NCBI RefSeq assembly: GCF_016901135.1 | Contig: NZ_JAFEVL010000018.1 | Coordinates: 1-64,000, forward strand | DNA: 64,000 bases | From: Martinezella lusitana | GTDB taxonomy: Bacteria > Pseudomonadota > Alphaproteobacteria > Rhizobiales > Rhizobiaceae | Direction: 5' to 3' | Part shown: piece by piece, positions 1-8,740 of the stretch | Layout: each line of letters opens with the position of its first letter | Position numbering within the stretch: position 1 is the first letter of the stretch | Notes under the pieces: model-generated | Database searches by the model: none | Seen by the model: the letters and a program-made list of their open reading frames with translations, nothing else | Told to the model about the DNA's origin: nothing | Made by a program: the position numbers and the translations under genes

Positions 1-2
1 TG

Positions 3-395
3 TGGATCGTCTTTCCGATCTTCTCGTCCATGGTTGCGAACCTCGGCGAACGCCAAGAGATTCCGGTGTCTAGCCTGATTGCCGTGCTTTCTGGCACCGT
101 CGTTCTTCAAGCGAGCTATTGGGCAAGAATACGTTGGGTGGCCGTTTGTCCCCCGTGCCAATCAATTTTCGTTGCCCATGTGGTATCGTTTGCAGCGCGC
201 CTTACCTTTCTTTTTGGCGGCGTCTTCTTTTCGACTATTTTCTTCAGGCACTTGCCAGAGGCCAGCTCGCTACCTCCTCTAGGGCAGGCAGTATTGAGAG
301 GGGTCTCGATCGTCATGGTTCTGTTCGGGCTGTTTTGCTACTCCACGGAACTGGAGAGACTTGCGAAAGCTGTCGAGGATCAATCGGTGCATTGA
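3..395 (+). CDS. Membrane protein of unknown function, 5' end outside or at window edge
   Basis: The frame is open from the first bases of the window. An in-frame Met lies at base 30, but the codons before it read as hydrophobic protein (WIVFPIFSS), so the gene probably starts upstream. Three hydrophobic stretches look like membrane segments, roughly at codons 15-35, 48-75 and 88-107 counted from the Met at base 30. The tail (TELERLAKAVEDQ) is short and charged. I do not recognise a family. Alternative frames over the same bases give Cys/Arg-rich or Pro-rich products and are less plausible. No partner gene is visible. Confidence 0.4.
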   Translation, partial: WIVFPIFSSMVANLGERQEIPVSSLIAVLSGTVVLQASYWARIRWVAVCPPCQSIFVAHVVSFAARLTFLFGGVFFSTIFFRHLPEASSLPPLGQAVLRGVSIVMVLFGLFCYSTELERLAKAVEDQSVH

Positions 396-875
396 ACGAC
401 CGCCGCAGGTGTATAGGCAAGCTGCTTCCCCAACCTACTTCGAATATTGCGGGAGCCGCCCAAGCGCCATCATGAATTTAATGTGGCGTTGTGACAAACG
501 CCCCTCCTATCCCCATCGACTTCGCGAGCGTTACCGAGGGCAGTTCACCGAACTGTCGCCGGTACTCGGCGGAGAATCTACCGAAACACCAAAGCCAAAT
601 CGTGTGAATCAGCATCGACCGCTGACCCCTGGCCTAAGTGGCACTAAGTGCATGAGGTTGCTGGAAAATTTATCGCCTCCGCGGGGTCATCTTGCACCGA
701 TCGTGACCCCGCTCAGTTTTCCATTTAGCGTCGGTAGATCAAAGCCTTACGCTCAAATCGTGAGGGGTCAGCCTTCGGTGCCGATGCACACCAAAGGGTT
801 CGAAACCCCCGATTAACGACTTTATCCCTACCCTCCGCGATAGTGATTCCGCCTAAACCTGAGAAGGACATTCCG
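396..875. other. Non-coding stretch with four GGGGTCA heptamers
   Basis: No convincing gene is seen in these 480 bases. The heptamer GGGGTCA occurs at 683-689 and 764-770, and its complement TGACCCC at 623-629 and 704-710, so orientation alternates along the stretch. Multiple short repeats of this kind can mark the ends of insertion sequences or be protein-binding sites; here they are only an observation. A stretch near 797-813 (GGGTTCGAAACCCCC) resembles a tRNA T-arm, but no cloverleaf can be built around it. Confidence 0.3.
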
Positions 876-1124
876 ATGGCCGACGACACTGCCAGAGTGC
901 TACACTCCGAACAGGAGCAGACGCTAGAGAACCACTACTGCGAATATCCCGGTTGCGTGAGGTGGGCCGGTTTCGGCTACGACGTCGATCACGGCACACA
1001 ATGGTTCTGTGTGGAGCATAAGTGGCAGGACTACCGGCTCGGCAAGCCCCGACGCACCTTTTTCGACGACGAGGCGTCGGGCATCGACGCCATCATGGTA
1101 GAACGCCACGCAGCAGTTCTGTGA
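876..1124 (+). CDS. Small Cys/His-containing hypothetical protein
   Basis: This 82-residue soluble protein is not assigned to a family. The start at 876 is chosen over the in-frame upstream Met (843) because GAGAAGGA sits about 8 bases before it. A CEYPGC pair and a downstream WFCVEH motif (C-x2-H) could bind one metal ion, giving a tiny zinc-ribbon-like fold; this is inference from residue spacing only. The protein is acidic at its C-terminus. The DUF1330 gene follows 66 bases downstream on the same strand, so the two may be co-transcribed. Confidence 0.5.
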   Translation: MADDTARVLHSEQEQTLENHYCEYPGCVRWAGFGYDVDHGTQWFCVEHKWQDYRLGKPRRTFFDDEASGIDAIMVERHAAVL

Positions 1125-1190
1125 TGGATTCGCCGAGCCGGGCTTGAGCTGGAATGGCCCGGTAAAGATTGAAGAACGAAAGGGATTGAA

Positions 1191-1493
1191 ATGAGCGCCT
1201 ATGTGGTATTCGTTCGTGACCGGATTACGGACCCCGAGGAATTCAAGACGTATGGACAGATGGCCCCTCTTGCAAGGGAAGGGCACGAGATGAAGGCCCT
1301 CGCCTTCTACGGACCGTCCAGGACGCTGGAAGGACTCACGGTCGACGGATCTGTCATCATAGAGTTTCCGACGATGGATGCCGCTCAAGCTTGGTATGAC
1401 AGTCCGCTTTACCAGGACGCTCTGGTTCACCGCCTGAAGGGCGCTGAGTATCGCGTCTTCATCGTTGAGGGTATACCGAAGGCAGGGACGTAA
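1191..1493 (+). CDS. DUF1330 family protein
   Basis: The 100-residue protein has the typical DUF1330 pattern: an N-terminal strand (SAYVVFVRDRITDP), a 'FxxYxxxAxPL' helix (EEFKTYGQMAPLAREG), a central VIIEFP strand, and the AQAWYDSPLYQ motif. The family adopts a dimeric alpha/beta ferredoxin-like barrel related to stress-response A/B-barrel proteins. Its biochemical role is not established. A purine-rich AAAGGG ribosome site lies just upstream of the ATG. The full family length is present and no damage is visible. Confidence 0.85.
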   Translation: MSAYVVFVRDRITDPEEFKTYGQMAPLAREGHEMKALAFYGPSRTLEGLTVDGSVIIEFPTMDAAQAWYDSPLYQDALVHRLKGAEYRVFIVEGIPKAGT

Positions 1494-1524
1494 CAGGCGA
1501 CGAGCTCAACGGACTTTGATTTTG

Positions 1525-1542
1525 CGACAATTGCAATTGTCG
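1525..1542. promoter_or_regulatory. Perfect 18-bp palindrome, possible operator
   Basis: CGACAATTG is followed directly by its exact complement CAATTGTCG with no spacer. It lies 32 bases after the DUF1330 stop and about 210 bases before the cyclase gene. There is no T-tract and the centre is AT-rich, so a dimer-binding site is more likely than a terminator. The cognate regulator is unknown. Confidence 0.4.
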
Positions 1543-1750
1543 TCCCGATGGGCCTTTCCGATCCCTTGCTGGCTTGGCCCATGTCCGCTGCCTGCGCGCT
1601 GTTACAGTCGCTCCCTGACGATACAGGCCTGACCCAAAGGCGAATCCTGATAGACTTCGGGAGACAGGGAAATCGACACCGTCTGGTCGCTGGACAAGCA
1701 ACAACCCGAGCCAAGCGCGCTATGAGACCATTGTGTGATTAAGGTCTGGA

Positions 1751-2974
1751 ATGATTTCGGGAGAGGTCCAAATGCAGGGAATGCAAGGACTGATAGATTG
1801 GATTGTCGCAAAAGGACTTTCCGCGGACGACATCGACGATATTCTGGTGGGTCTTGCTGAGCGCCTTGAGGAGATGGGTTATCCCCTTTTGAGGGCGTCG
1901 ATTGCCATGCCGTCCATCGATCCCATGCGAAAAGGCTTTTCAGTGTCATGGTCCCGGTCGTCGACAATGTCTATCGAGGTTCAGGGCCACGACAGCGCTG
2001 GCCAGGAGCTCTTTCGCCGATCGCCGATCTCCTATCTTTTATCGAACGACCTCGAATTCGGTCGCTGGAAGCTCCCGTCGCCGGCCGATCAAGAAACCTT
2101 CCCTCTGCTGCAGGAACTCGCAGGTCTTGGGGCAACCGACTACTTGATGAAGCTTATCGCTTTCCCAGGGGAAACCGCGCTCGCCGGCGTGGGCTTCTCC
2201 TTGGCGGTAGACGGCCCCGGCGGCTTTTCGGACGAACAAATTGCCGGTCTTGATACGTTTCTGCCAACACTCGCACTTGCCTGCTACAGAATTGCAGCAA
2301 TGCGAGTAGCGACAGATGTGCTTGCCGTTTACACAGGCGTCAGAACAAGCGGCCGAATTCTAAACGGCCAGACTCGGCGCGGAGACGGAACCTCAATCTA
2401 TGCTGCGATCATGATGGCCGATCTGAAGGACTTCACCTCTCTGAATGAGAGATACGCGCCGGACGATATCGTGGCGTGGCTCAACGAGCATTTCGAGGCC
2501 ATTGCGCAGCCCGTCGAAGACGCCGGCGGAGAGATTCTCAAGTTTATGGGCGACAGCGTTCTCGCGATCTTTCCGGCCGAAATCGATAATCCAGATGACG
2601 CATGCAGACGGGCGCTGTCTGCGACTATGACGGTGCTGAGGACAACCGCCCAACTCAACTCCGCTCGAGCAATTGCGGCCAAACCGGAGATGCTGGTCGA
2701 CATCGTCCTTCACGTAGGAGAGGTCTTCTACGGAAATATAGGCGCTTCGCGGCGTCTGGACTTTACCGCGATAGGCAGAGCTGTGAACGAGGCGGCGCGC
2801 ATAGAGAAGCTATGCGACGCGCTCGATCGAAATCTTTTGGCATCGGAGGCCTTCGTGGCGCACGTTCTCGACGCCTTCGAGATGCTGGGGACCTTTCCGC
2901 TTAAGGGTGTGGCAAAGCCGGCCAACGTCTATGGGTTGATTTCGGCGGATCTACCCGACGTCTCTCGACTCTAA
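1751..2974 (+). CDS. Class III adenylate cyclase with N-terminal sensory-like region
   Basis: A 407-residue protein. Residues 1-195 form a region without a family I can name; about 215-400 form a class III nucleotide cyclase domain. The catalytic set is complete: metal-binding Asp224 (MMADLKDFTSL) and Asp268 (KFMGDS), purine-selecting Lys264 and Asp337 (RRLDFTAIG), and Asn346/Arg350 (NEAARIE) for the transition state. Lys plus Asp predicts ATP as substrate, hence cAMP. Rhizobia are known for many such cyclases. An alternative start at 1772 has a stronger Shine-Dalgarno (GGGAGAGG) and would remove seven residues. No transmembrane segment is evident, so it should be cytosolic. Confidence 0.9.
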   Translation: MISGEVQMQGMQGLIDWIVAKGLSADDIDDILVGLAERLEEMGYPLLRASIAMPSIDPMRKGFSVSWSRSSTMSIEVQGHDSAGQELFRRSPISYLLSNDLEFGRWKLPSPADQETFPLLQELAGLGATDYLMKLIAFPGETALAGVGFSLAVDGPGGFSDEQIAGLDTFLPTLALACYRIAAMRVATDVLAVYTGVRTSGRILNGQTRRGDGTSIYAAIMMADLKDFTSLNERYAPDDIVAWLNEHFEAIAQPVEDAGGEILKFMGDSVLAIFPAEIDNPDDACRRALSATMTVLRTTAQLNSARAIAAKPEMLVDIVLHVGEVFYGNIGASRRLDFTAIGRAVNEAARIEKLCDALDRNLLASEAFVAHVLDAFEMLGTFPLKGVAKPANVYGLISADLPDVSRL

Positions 2975-3249
2975 GCCTGTCGGAGAGCAGACCGTTTACG
3001 CCGCTTATGAAAATCATATAAACATTATATATATCAGTATATTATCGTTGTAACTTAAATTTACGATGTAGAAATTAGAACGTCATGAGCTATTAGAGAA
3101 GAGGCCTTGTGCCAGTCCGGCAGGCCGCAGCGAGACACTGATCCTGCGGGGCCCTGTCAACCCGGAGCGGCGCGTGCTAGATCACTTGCAACGAATGCGC
3201 CGGCATGGTGCGGCGTGCCCGCAATCTTAATCAGGCAAGGGCGATCATA

Positions 3250-4092
3250 ATGAGACAACTCAGTGAAGAGGGCCGACGGATCCTGGCAGGGATTGCAGAG
3301 CGGTACGGAGTCAGCCCCGGCGCGGTGGAACACCTTCTGATGGCGATTATCGCCGGGCAGGCGACACAGGCCCAGTTCAATCATCCCGATCTGGGTGGGA
3401 TGGGGCAATGGTCGCAGGGCGGCATGATCATGGTCGGTGACATGTTCAACAATGCGCTGAAGGCGAACGTGGCCGGGATTTGTTCCGAGCTTGCGAACTT
3501 GGTGCGCGGCACGGATTTGCTGGGCCCGCAGACGTCGCACCAGTCTCAATATCAAGGTCAGGGCGTCGTCAGCCTGTTCGTGCCTAGCGCGCTGTCAGCT
3601 GGGAACTGGTGGCCCGAGGAGTTTGGGCACCCTGCCTCGACAGGAGCGCAGAATGACCTGCGGTATGCCTTTTTCCCGACAACCCAACGGCTGGCGATTG
3701 ATATCGGCGGTCGGGTTACGGTCTATGACACGAAGGACCATCGCATTGGCGGGTTCTCGCAACAGCAAAGCGGCGACCAGTCGCTGAGTTTTACCTCTCA
3801 ATATGGGCTGGTGAAAATTTCGGAACTGGATGTGGTACGGCAGGGCGGCAAGGAACCGGCGGACATGCCGGCTACCGGAACATCCGCCGCCACGGCTGCG
3901 CCGTCGATATTCGCATCGTCCGCGCCGGAATCGGCCGAGTCACAACAAGCGGCACGCCCAGCACCGGAGCCGCTTCGGTCGGATGAGGATGTCTTCGACA
4001 AGATCGAACGCCTCGCGGCACTACATGCGAAAGGCATTCTCACGGATCAGGAATTCGAGGCCAAGAAGTCGGAGTTGCTCAGCCGACTATAG
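3250..4092 (+). CDS. SHOCT-domain protein of unknown function
   Basis: A protein of about 280 residues. The start at 3250 is preferred to an in-frame ATG at 3205 because AAGGG precedes it at the right distance and the protein then begins with a clean helix (MRQLSEEGRRIL). The N-terminal 60 residues resemble a small helical DNA-binding or assembly region. The middle (about 60-190) is Gly/Gln-rich and beta-like. A low-complexity Ala/Pro/Ser linker (about 210-245) leads to a C-terminal SHOCT helix pair (DVFDKIERLAALHAKGILTD, then QEFEAKKSELLSRL). SHOCT modules are short oligomerisation segments at protein ends. The bases before it (2975-3200) are unusually AT-rich. Function is unknown. Confidence 0.8.
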   Translation: MRQLSEEGRRILAGIAERYGVSPGAVEHLLMAIIAGQATQAQFNHPDLGGMGQWSQGGMIMVGDMFNNALKANVAGICSELANLVRGTDLLGPQTSHQSQYQGQGVVSLFVPSALSAGNWWPEEFGHPASTGAQNDLRYAFFPTTQRLAIDIGGRVTVYDTKDHRIGGFSQQQSGDQSLSFTSQYGLVKISELDVVRQGGKEPADMPATGTSAATAAPSIFASSAPESAESQQAARPAPEPLRSDEDVFDKIERLAALHAKGILTDQEFEAKKSELLSRL

Positions 4093-4198
4093 CATCCGAT
4101 GAACGGGGCTTGCCACAGGAAGGTCAATGGAAGGCTTTCCATCGGGCCGTGCCGGGCGATGACGACCATCAACAACCTCCGACAAAACCGTACTCCGA

Positions 4199-4402
4199 TT
4201 GAGTTCGCGCTCGCGCATCAAGACCCATCCCATCCGTCGCTTCATGCCAGGCGATACTGACCTGGCCGAAGTGCCACAGTCGGCTCTGGTTCAATTAGCT
4301 CACCATCTGAACGACCTGCCGAGAAAGTGTCTGGGCTATGAGACACCGACCGAAGTGTTCATGGCACATTTGCAAGAGGGGGGCTGCTCCCCTGCCCTCT
4401 AA
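4199..4402 (+). pseudogene. IS30-family transposase C-terminal remnant
   Basis: The readable frame carries the IS30-family C-terminal signature: RRFMPGDTDLAEV (compare family R-F-x-P-K-G-T-D-L), then LNDLPRKCLGYETPTEVF. The rest of the transposase (N-terminal HTH, first two catalytic acids) is missing. Bases 4189-4203 in another frame encode RTPIEF, another transposase-like phrase, suggesting a frameshift as well as truncation. No terminal inverted repeats were identified. It marks a past insertion next to the amino-acid catabolic locus. Confidence 0.7.
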
Positions 4403-4639
4403 GACAGGCATGATGCACTTGGGTTAGCTTCTCCAATCCAAAAACCGGAACACCACCGGAGATCAATGCCACGCCGATCCTAATGAATGCGTTTGCAATA
4501 GAACCAATCTTGCAACAGAACCGTGGCGGCCTCGATCAGCGAACTGGACGAGGTGACCGACAGCATCGGTGAGACGGATGGCGTCGAAAAGCGCTTTCAT
4601 CGATCACATTGTCGACACGATCGATCGCTGGCAGAAGGC
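4403..4639. other. Gap between IS remnant and DadA-like gene, nothing recognised
   Basis: This short stretch has no gene I can support. A small plus-strand frame starting near 4569 runs into the antisense of the following gene and lacks a ribosome site. The region is probably debris from the same insertion and decay event as the IS30 remnant. Confidence 0.3.
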
Positions 4640-5914
4640 CTATCGGAAACGTGAGGCCGCGAAGGGCCTGATGTCGATCGGCGGCGGCCGTTTGGAAAAT
4701 TCGACAGCGACCAGTTCTCCGGTTTTCGGGCCGGCGGCAAGGCCGATATGGCCGTGACCGAAGGCGTGCATGACGTCGGCCGTTGCGCTCGAACGTGAGA
4801 TGACGGGCAGGCCATCGGGGGTCGAGGGGCGGTTGCCTTGCCAGCGCAGGACCGTCAGCTCCTCCGAGCTTTCCCCAAGGTCCGGATAGGTGCTGAGAAG
4901 CTGCCGCAAGAGGATATCAGCTCGCCTCCAGTCGGGCGCGGCATCGACGCTAGCCAACTCCACCTGCCCCGATGCCCGCAGCCGGCCGGGCATCATGGTA
5001 TTGGCCATCTTGCCGTCGCTCGGCATGATCGGGATGCGCGGACCTGTCTTCGGATCAACGACCTCGACATGATAGCCCCGCTCGCTCTCAAGCGGGATGC
5101 GGTCGCCGACCATTCTCGCCAGCGCCTTCGACCAGATTCCAGCCGCGATGACGGCACCATCGCATTCGATTGGACCGGTGTCGGTGTCGACTGCCGTCAG
5201 ACGACCATCCTTTATCCGGAAGCCGGTCGCGCGCGCCTTCACCAGTTGGGCGTCGCCGCGAAGGACGTGTTGCACCAGCAACGAAACATAAGCACCGGGA
5301 TCCACACAATGCCCACCGGCCTCGACGAGCGCGGCAAACATATAGCGCCGGTTAAGGGAGGGCTCGAAGGCACGCAGTTCCTCGCTCGAGAGTTCCCGCC
5401 ACGCAACACCATTGTCGCGCCGCAGCCGCCAGGCAAAACCGTCGGCCTCGAAGCTTGCCCGGTCGGGATAGACATAGAGCAGTCCGTCCTGCCGGATCAT
5501 GTCCGCCTGCCCGCAATCGGCTGCAATCGCACGATGGCGCGACGGCGCATCCGACAGCAGCGACGACAGGATTTTCGCCGTCCGCTGCACCTTGGCGAGC
5601 GATGAACCGGCGCTGAGGAAACGCAGCAGCCACGGCGCGAGCGGGAGAAGATGCCCCCAGCGAATGGTCAATGGCCCTTGCGGATCGAGAAGATAAGTCG
5701 GCACTTTCTTCCAGAGGCCCGGAACAGACATGGGAATGATTGAGGCCGGGCTGAGGAAGGCACCATTGCCATAGCTCGCCGCCTGCTTGTCGCCCGGCTC
5801 ACCCGGTTCGATGATCGTCACACGATGCCCGTCCTTCAGCAGTGCGAATGCGCTGCAGGCGCCAACGATGCCACATCCGATGACGGCGATGTGTTTTGGG
5901 GCGGTGTTCGGCAT
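4640..5914 (-). CDS. DadA-like FAD-dependent D-amino acid dehydrogenase
   Basis: A 424-residue flavoprotein of the DAO/GlpD-like superfamily. The N-terminus has the dinucleotide fold VIGCGIVG (G13-x-G15-x2-G18) followed by an acidic residue closing the second strand (IIEPGEP). Later motifs include AASYGNGAFLSP, ESERGYHVEV and the C-terminal HAFGHGHIGLAAGPKTGELV, all typical of the D-amino-acid dehydrogenase small-subunit family. These enzymes oxidise D-amino or secondary amino acids to the 2-oxo or imino acid and pass electrons to the respiratory chain. It is the last gene of a minus-strand set with an amino-acid ABC importer and an enolase-superfamily enzyme. Exact substrate is not determinable; sarcosine or N-methyl amino acids are alternatives. 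Confidence 0.85.
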   Translation of the reverse strand: MPNTAPKHIAVIGCGIVGACSAFALLKDGHRVTIIEPGEPGDKQAASYGNGAFLSPASIIPMSVPGLWKKVPTYLLDPQGPLTIRWGHLLPLAPWLLRFLSAGSSLAKVQRTAKILSSLLSDAPSRHRAIAADCGQADMIRQDGLLYVYPDRASFEADGFAWRLRRDNGVAWRELSSEELRAFEPSLNRRYMFAALVEAGGHCVDPGAYVSLLVQHVLRGDAQLVKARATGFRIKDGRLTAVDTDTGPIECDGAVIAAGIWSKALARMVGDRIPLESERGYHVEVVDPKTGPRIPIMPSDGKMANTMMPGRLRASGQVELASVDAAPDWRRADILLRQLLSTYPDLGESSEELTVLRWQGNRPSTPDGLPVISRSSATADVMHAFGHGHIGLAAGPKTGELVAVEFSKRPPPIDIRPFAASRFR

Positions 5915-6035
5915 TCTGGTTTCCTGATTTTTTTAGGCACGCCCGTCACCCCCTCCGTCCAGCGTAGTCGGCCGATCTTTCCGGGGCGAACACCAGGCGC
6001 GATTGGAGGTTTTTTCAAACGGATCGTGTCCCTCT

Positions 6036-7157
6036 TCACCGCTCAGCAAGTATTCGAGCATTGCCACGAAGCGATGCCTCGCTGACGCTGATACCGAGCC
6101 CGGGACCATCGGGTACAATCACACAGCCATTTCTGTTCGCAATACGCTCTTCCAGAACATCTTCCGTCAGGACGTGATGCGGCATGTAGAATTCGCAACC
6201 CAGGGAAACGCCGGGTGTTGCGGCTATGAACTGGGTGCCGGCCGCTAACGCAACGCCACCCTCCCAGAGGGTGCCGCCATAGCCCGGCATGTGTGCTGTG
6301 TCTGCGATTGCCATCAATGCCTGAGACTTGAGAATGCCGCCCGCCTTCATCAGCTTGACGGAGATCGCATCTGCCGCGCTCAAGCGGATGATCTCCATGA
6401 GGTCTCGGGAGTTGAAACAGCTCTCGTCGGCCAGGATCGGCGTGTCGAGCGCATCTGCAAATGAGGCCATTGCCTGCAGGCAGTCGCGTGGCACAGGCTG
6501 CTCGATGAAGGTGGGACGAAACCGATCGACATCGCGCAGGGTGGCGATAGCGCCGAAGGGCTGAAGCGCCTGATTGTAGTCGAGCCGCAGGTCGATGCTA
6601 TCGCCGAAAGCTTCGCGCATGGCCTCCAGATGAGCCATGTCTTCGGCATGCGGCTTTACCCCGGTCTTGACCTTGAAGATGGTATTGCCCATCGGCACCA
6701 TCTCGTGCATCCGAGCCATGTCGGCGGCAAAATCCGGATCGGCGATGGAGAAGGAAAGAGGAATCTCGTCGCGGACGCGGCCTCCGAGAAGATCGGCGAT
6801 CGACAGGCCGCTGGACTTACCCAGGATGTCGAACATGGCGGTCTCGATCGCGAGCTTGGCTTCGCCGTGGCCGACGAGTGCCCGGTCCATCGCGATCGTC
6901 AGCTTGCGGATTTCCTTGACGGGAGCGCCGATGACCAGGGAACGCAGGTAGATGTCGATTGCGGCAAAGGCGCCTTCTGCCGTGCCGGTGAAAACCTCCC
7001 AGGGAGCCGCTTCGCCCCAGCCTATGATGCCCGAGGACGAGATGAGCTTGACCAGCACCCGTTTGACTGTGCCCTTGACATTCCCCACCCCTTGAAGCCG
7101 CGCCATCTTGATGGGGCTTTCGATGAGGTAGACATTGAGATGCTCGATACGTTCCAT
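6036..7157 (-). CDS. Enolase-superfamily MLE subgroup racemase/cycloisomerase
   Basis: A 373-residue protein. The start at 7157 is chosen because CGGAG precedes it; upstream in-frame codons are antisense to the ABC ATPase gene. The MLE-subgroup catalytic layout is complete: Lys162-x-Lys164 (FKVKTG), metal ligands Asp193 (RLDYNQ), Glu219 (FIEQP) and Asp244 (ILADES), and Lys268 (SVKLMKAGG). Lysines on both sides of the barrel suit 1,1-proton transfer (amino acid or dipeptide epimerisation, betaine racemisation) as well as cycloisomerisation. Beside a D-amino-acid dehydrogenase the racemase role is the simplest reading. It follows the ABC ATPase gene by 76 bases. Confidence 0.85.
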   Translation of the reverse strand: MERIEHLNVYLIESPIKMARLQGVGNVKGTVKRVLVKLISSSGIIGWGEAAPWEVFTGTAEGAFAAIDIYLRSLVIGAPVKEIRKLTIAMDRALVGHGEAKLAIETAMFDILGKSSGLSIADLLGGRVRDEIPLSFSIADPDFAADMARMHEMVPMGNTIFKVKTGVKPHAEDMAHLEAMREAFGDSIDLRLDYNQALQPFGAIATLRDVDRFRPTFIEQPVPRDCLQAMASFADALDTPILADESCFNSRDLMEIIRLSAADAISVKLMKAGGILKSQALMAIADTAHMPGYGGTLWEGGVALAAGTQFIAATPGVSLGCEFYMPHHVLTEDVLEERIANRNGCVIVPDGPGLGISVSEASLRGNARILAER

Positions 7158-7233
7158 GTCCGGTCTCCGAATTCTGTTTGATCCGCGACCGTGCAGCCTT
7201 TTGCGGGCTAAGGTCGGTGTGGCGGATCGAGGC

Positions 7234-8013
7234 TTAGTGCGATGCGTTGCCCTGGTGGAAATGACTGAGGAAGGCTCTGGTCGCCTCCATCTTAGGATGG
7301 TCGATCGTTTCCCGCGCCGGGCCATCTTCAACGACGACACCGTCGCGCATGAAGACGAGGCGATCCGCGACCTCGCGGGCAAAGGCGATCTCATGGGTGA
7401 CGATGACCATCGTCATGCCGTCTGCCGCAAGCTTCTGCATCGTCGAGAGAACTTCTCTGACGAGCTCAGGGTCCAAAGCCGAGGTCGCTTCGTCGAACAG
7501 CATCACTTCCGGCTCCATCGCCAGTGCGCGTGCGATAGCAACCCGCTGCTTCTGTCCTCCCGAGAGCGTCTCTGGCATCTGCCCGGCCCGATCCGCCAGA
7601 CCCACTTTCTCGAGCTGAGCCATGGCAAGATCGCGAGCGGTGACGCGGTCGAGCTTGCGAACATGGATCGGCGCCTCCATCACGTTCTGCACAACCGTCA
7701 TGTGGGGGAAGAGGTTGAAGTTCTGGAAGACCATACCGGTGCGCGACCGGAATTCCGCAAGCGCCTTCGTCCGGGGCGGCTGGTGCCCCTGTCCGAAGAA
7801 GAAGGATGTATCCCCTACCCTGATGGCACCATCATCCGGAACGACCAGAAGGTTGATGCAGCGCAGTAGCGTGGATTTTCCCGATCCAGAAGGGCCGATC
7901 ATCGCGACGACCCGGCCCGTCTCGACGCTGAAGTTGATATTCTTGAGGACTTCCAGTGGACCGAAGCTCTTGCGAAGAGCCGTGACTTCGATTTTGGGCA
8001 CATCATCGCTCAT
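7234..8013 (-). CDS. Polar amino-acid ABC transporter ATP-binding protein
   Basis: A 259-residue ATPase of the HisP/GlnQ type. Walker A is GPSGSGKST (residues 40-48), the Q-loop lies in VFQNFNLFPH, the signature LSGGQ is at 150-154 and Walker B is MLFDEATSAL. The C-terminal MRDGVVVEDGP segment is typical of this family. It energises uptake through the adjacent membrane protein. The start overlaps the permease stop by four bases (ATGA), so the two are translationally coupled. The likely substrate is an amino or imino acid given the neighbouring enzymes. Confidence 0.92.
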   Translation of the reverse strand: MSDDVPKIEVTALRKSFGPLEVLKNINFSVETGRVVAMIGPSGSGKSTLLRCINLLVVPDDGAIRVGDTSFFFGQGHQPPRTKALAEFRSRTGMVFQNFNLFPHMTVVQNVMEAPIHVRKLDRVTARDLAMAQLEKVGLADRAGQMPETLSGGQKQRVAIARALAMEPEVMLFDEATSALDPELVREVLSTMQKLAADGMTMVIVTHEIAFAREVADRLVFMRDGVVVEDGPARETIDHPKMEATRAFLSHFHQGNASH

Positions 8014-8672
8014 CGATTGGCTCCAAATTTTCTTTCGCGGTGACGCACGAACAGGGTCAGCGGGAACAGGATCACGAAGTAGGCCACAGCGACAGCTGTG
8101 TAGGCTTCAAGCGGGCGGTAGCTGTCATGCGCGATCATCTGCCCCTGATAGACTAGGTCCGGCACGGCAAGCACAGAGACGAGCGACGTGTTCTTGAACT
8201 GCATGATCGACTGGTTCATCAACGCCGGCACCATGCGTCTGAGCGCCTGCGGCAGGATGATACGTCGCATCGCGAGCCCGGGCGTCATTCCCAGCGCCGC
8301 TGCCGCTTCCGACTGACCCGGATCAATGGAGACGATGCCGCCACGGATGATTTCGGCATAGAACGAACCGCCATAGCACGAGAGCCCAAGCAACGAGGCC
8401 GTTATCGGCGTCATCTCGATCCCGGCGAGGATCGGCAGCGCGTAGTAAAACCAGATGAGCTGAACGAGGATCGGAGTGCAGCGAAAGATCTCGATGAAGG
8501 CGAGCGAGACGCCTCTTATCAGCCGAAAGCGTGACAGAAGGCACATCGCAGCCACCAGACCGATCAACAGTCCTCCCACGATGATCGCGACGGTGAAGCC
8601 GACCGTGACGCCGAGCCCCTGAAGCAGCACCCATCGGTAGCCCCAGAGTATGGAAAAATCCCATTCATACAT
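8010..8672 (-). CDS. Polar amino-acid ABC transporter permease
   Basis: A 220-residue HisM/GlnP-type inner-membrane protein with about five membrane segments. The EAA-loop needed to contact the ATPase is visible (AAAALGMTPGLAMRRIILPQALRRMVPALMNQ region, central to C-terminal). It includes the typical FRCTPILVQLIWFYYALP segment. Only one permease gene is present, so the channel is probably a homodimer, unless a second subunit is encoded elsewhere. It lies between the binding-protein gene (68 bases upstream) and the ATPase gene (4-base overlap). Confidence 0.92.
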   Translation of the reverse strand: MYEWDFSILWGYRWVLLQGLGVTVGFTVAIIVGGLLIGLVAAMCLLSRFRLIRGVSLAFIEIFRCTPILVQLIWFYYALPILAGIEMTPITASLLGLSCYGGSFYAEIIRGGIVSIDPGQSEAAAALGMTPGLAMRRIILPQALRRMVPALMNQSIMQFKNTSLVSVLAVPDLVYQGQMIAHDSYRPLEAYTAVAVAYFVILFPLTLFVRHRERKFGANR

Positions 8673-8740
8673 GGAGAAATCCCGCGTTTAGGATGAGAAG
8701 CCCGTAGAGACATGTCCCCACAGGCCGAGATGGTGACGCG

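Noticed and set aside
785..815. GGGTTCGAAACCCCC resembling a tRNA T-arm
   Set aside because: No acceptor, D-arm or anticodon arm could be paired around it, and the loop does not fit a tRNA.
6036..7394. Longer version of the enolase-superfamily gene beginning at 7394
   Set aside because: The extra 79 codons are an out-of-frame copy of the ABC ATPase gene end; the family N-terminus and ribosome site are at 7157.
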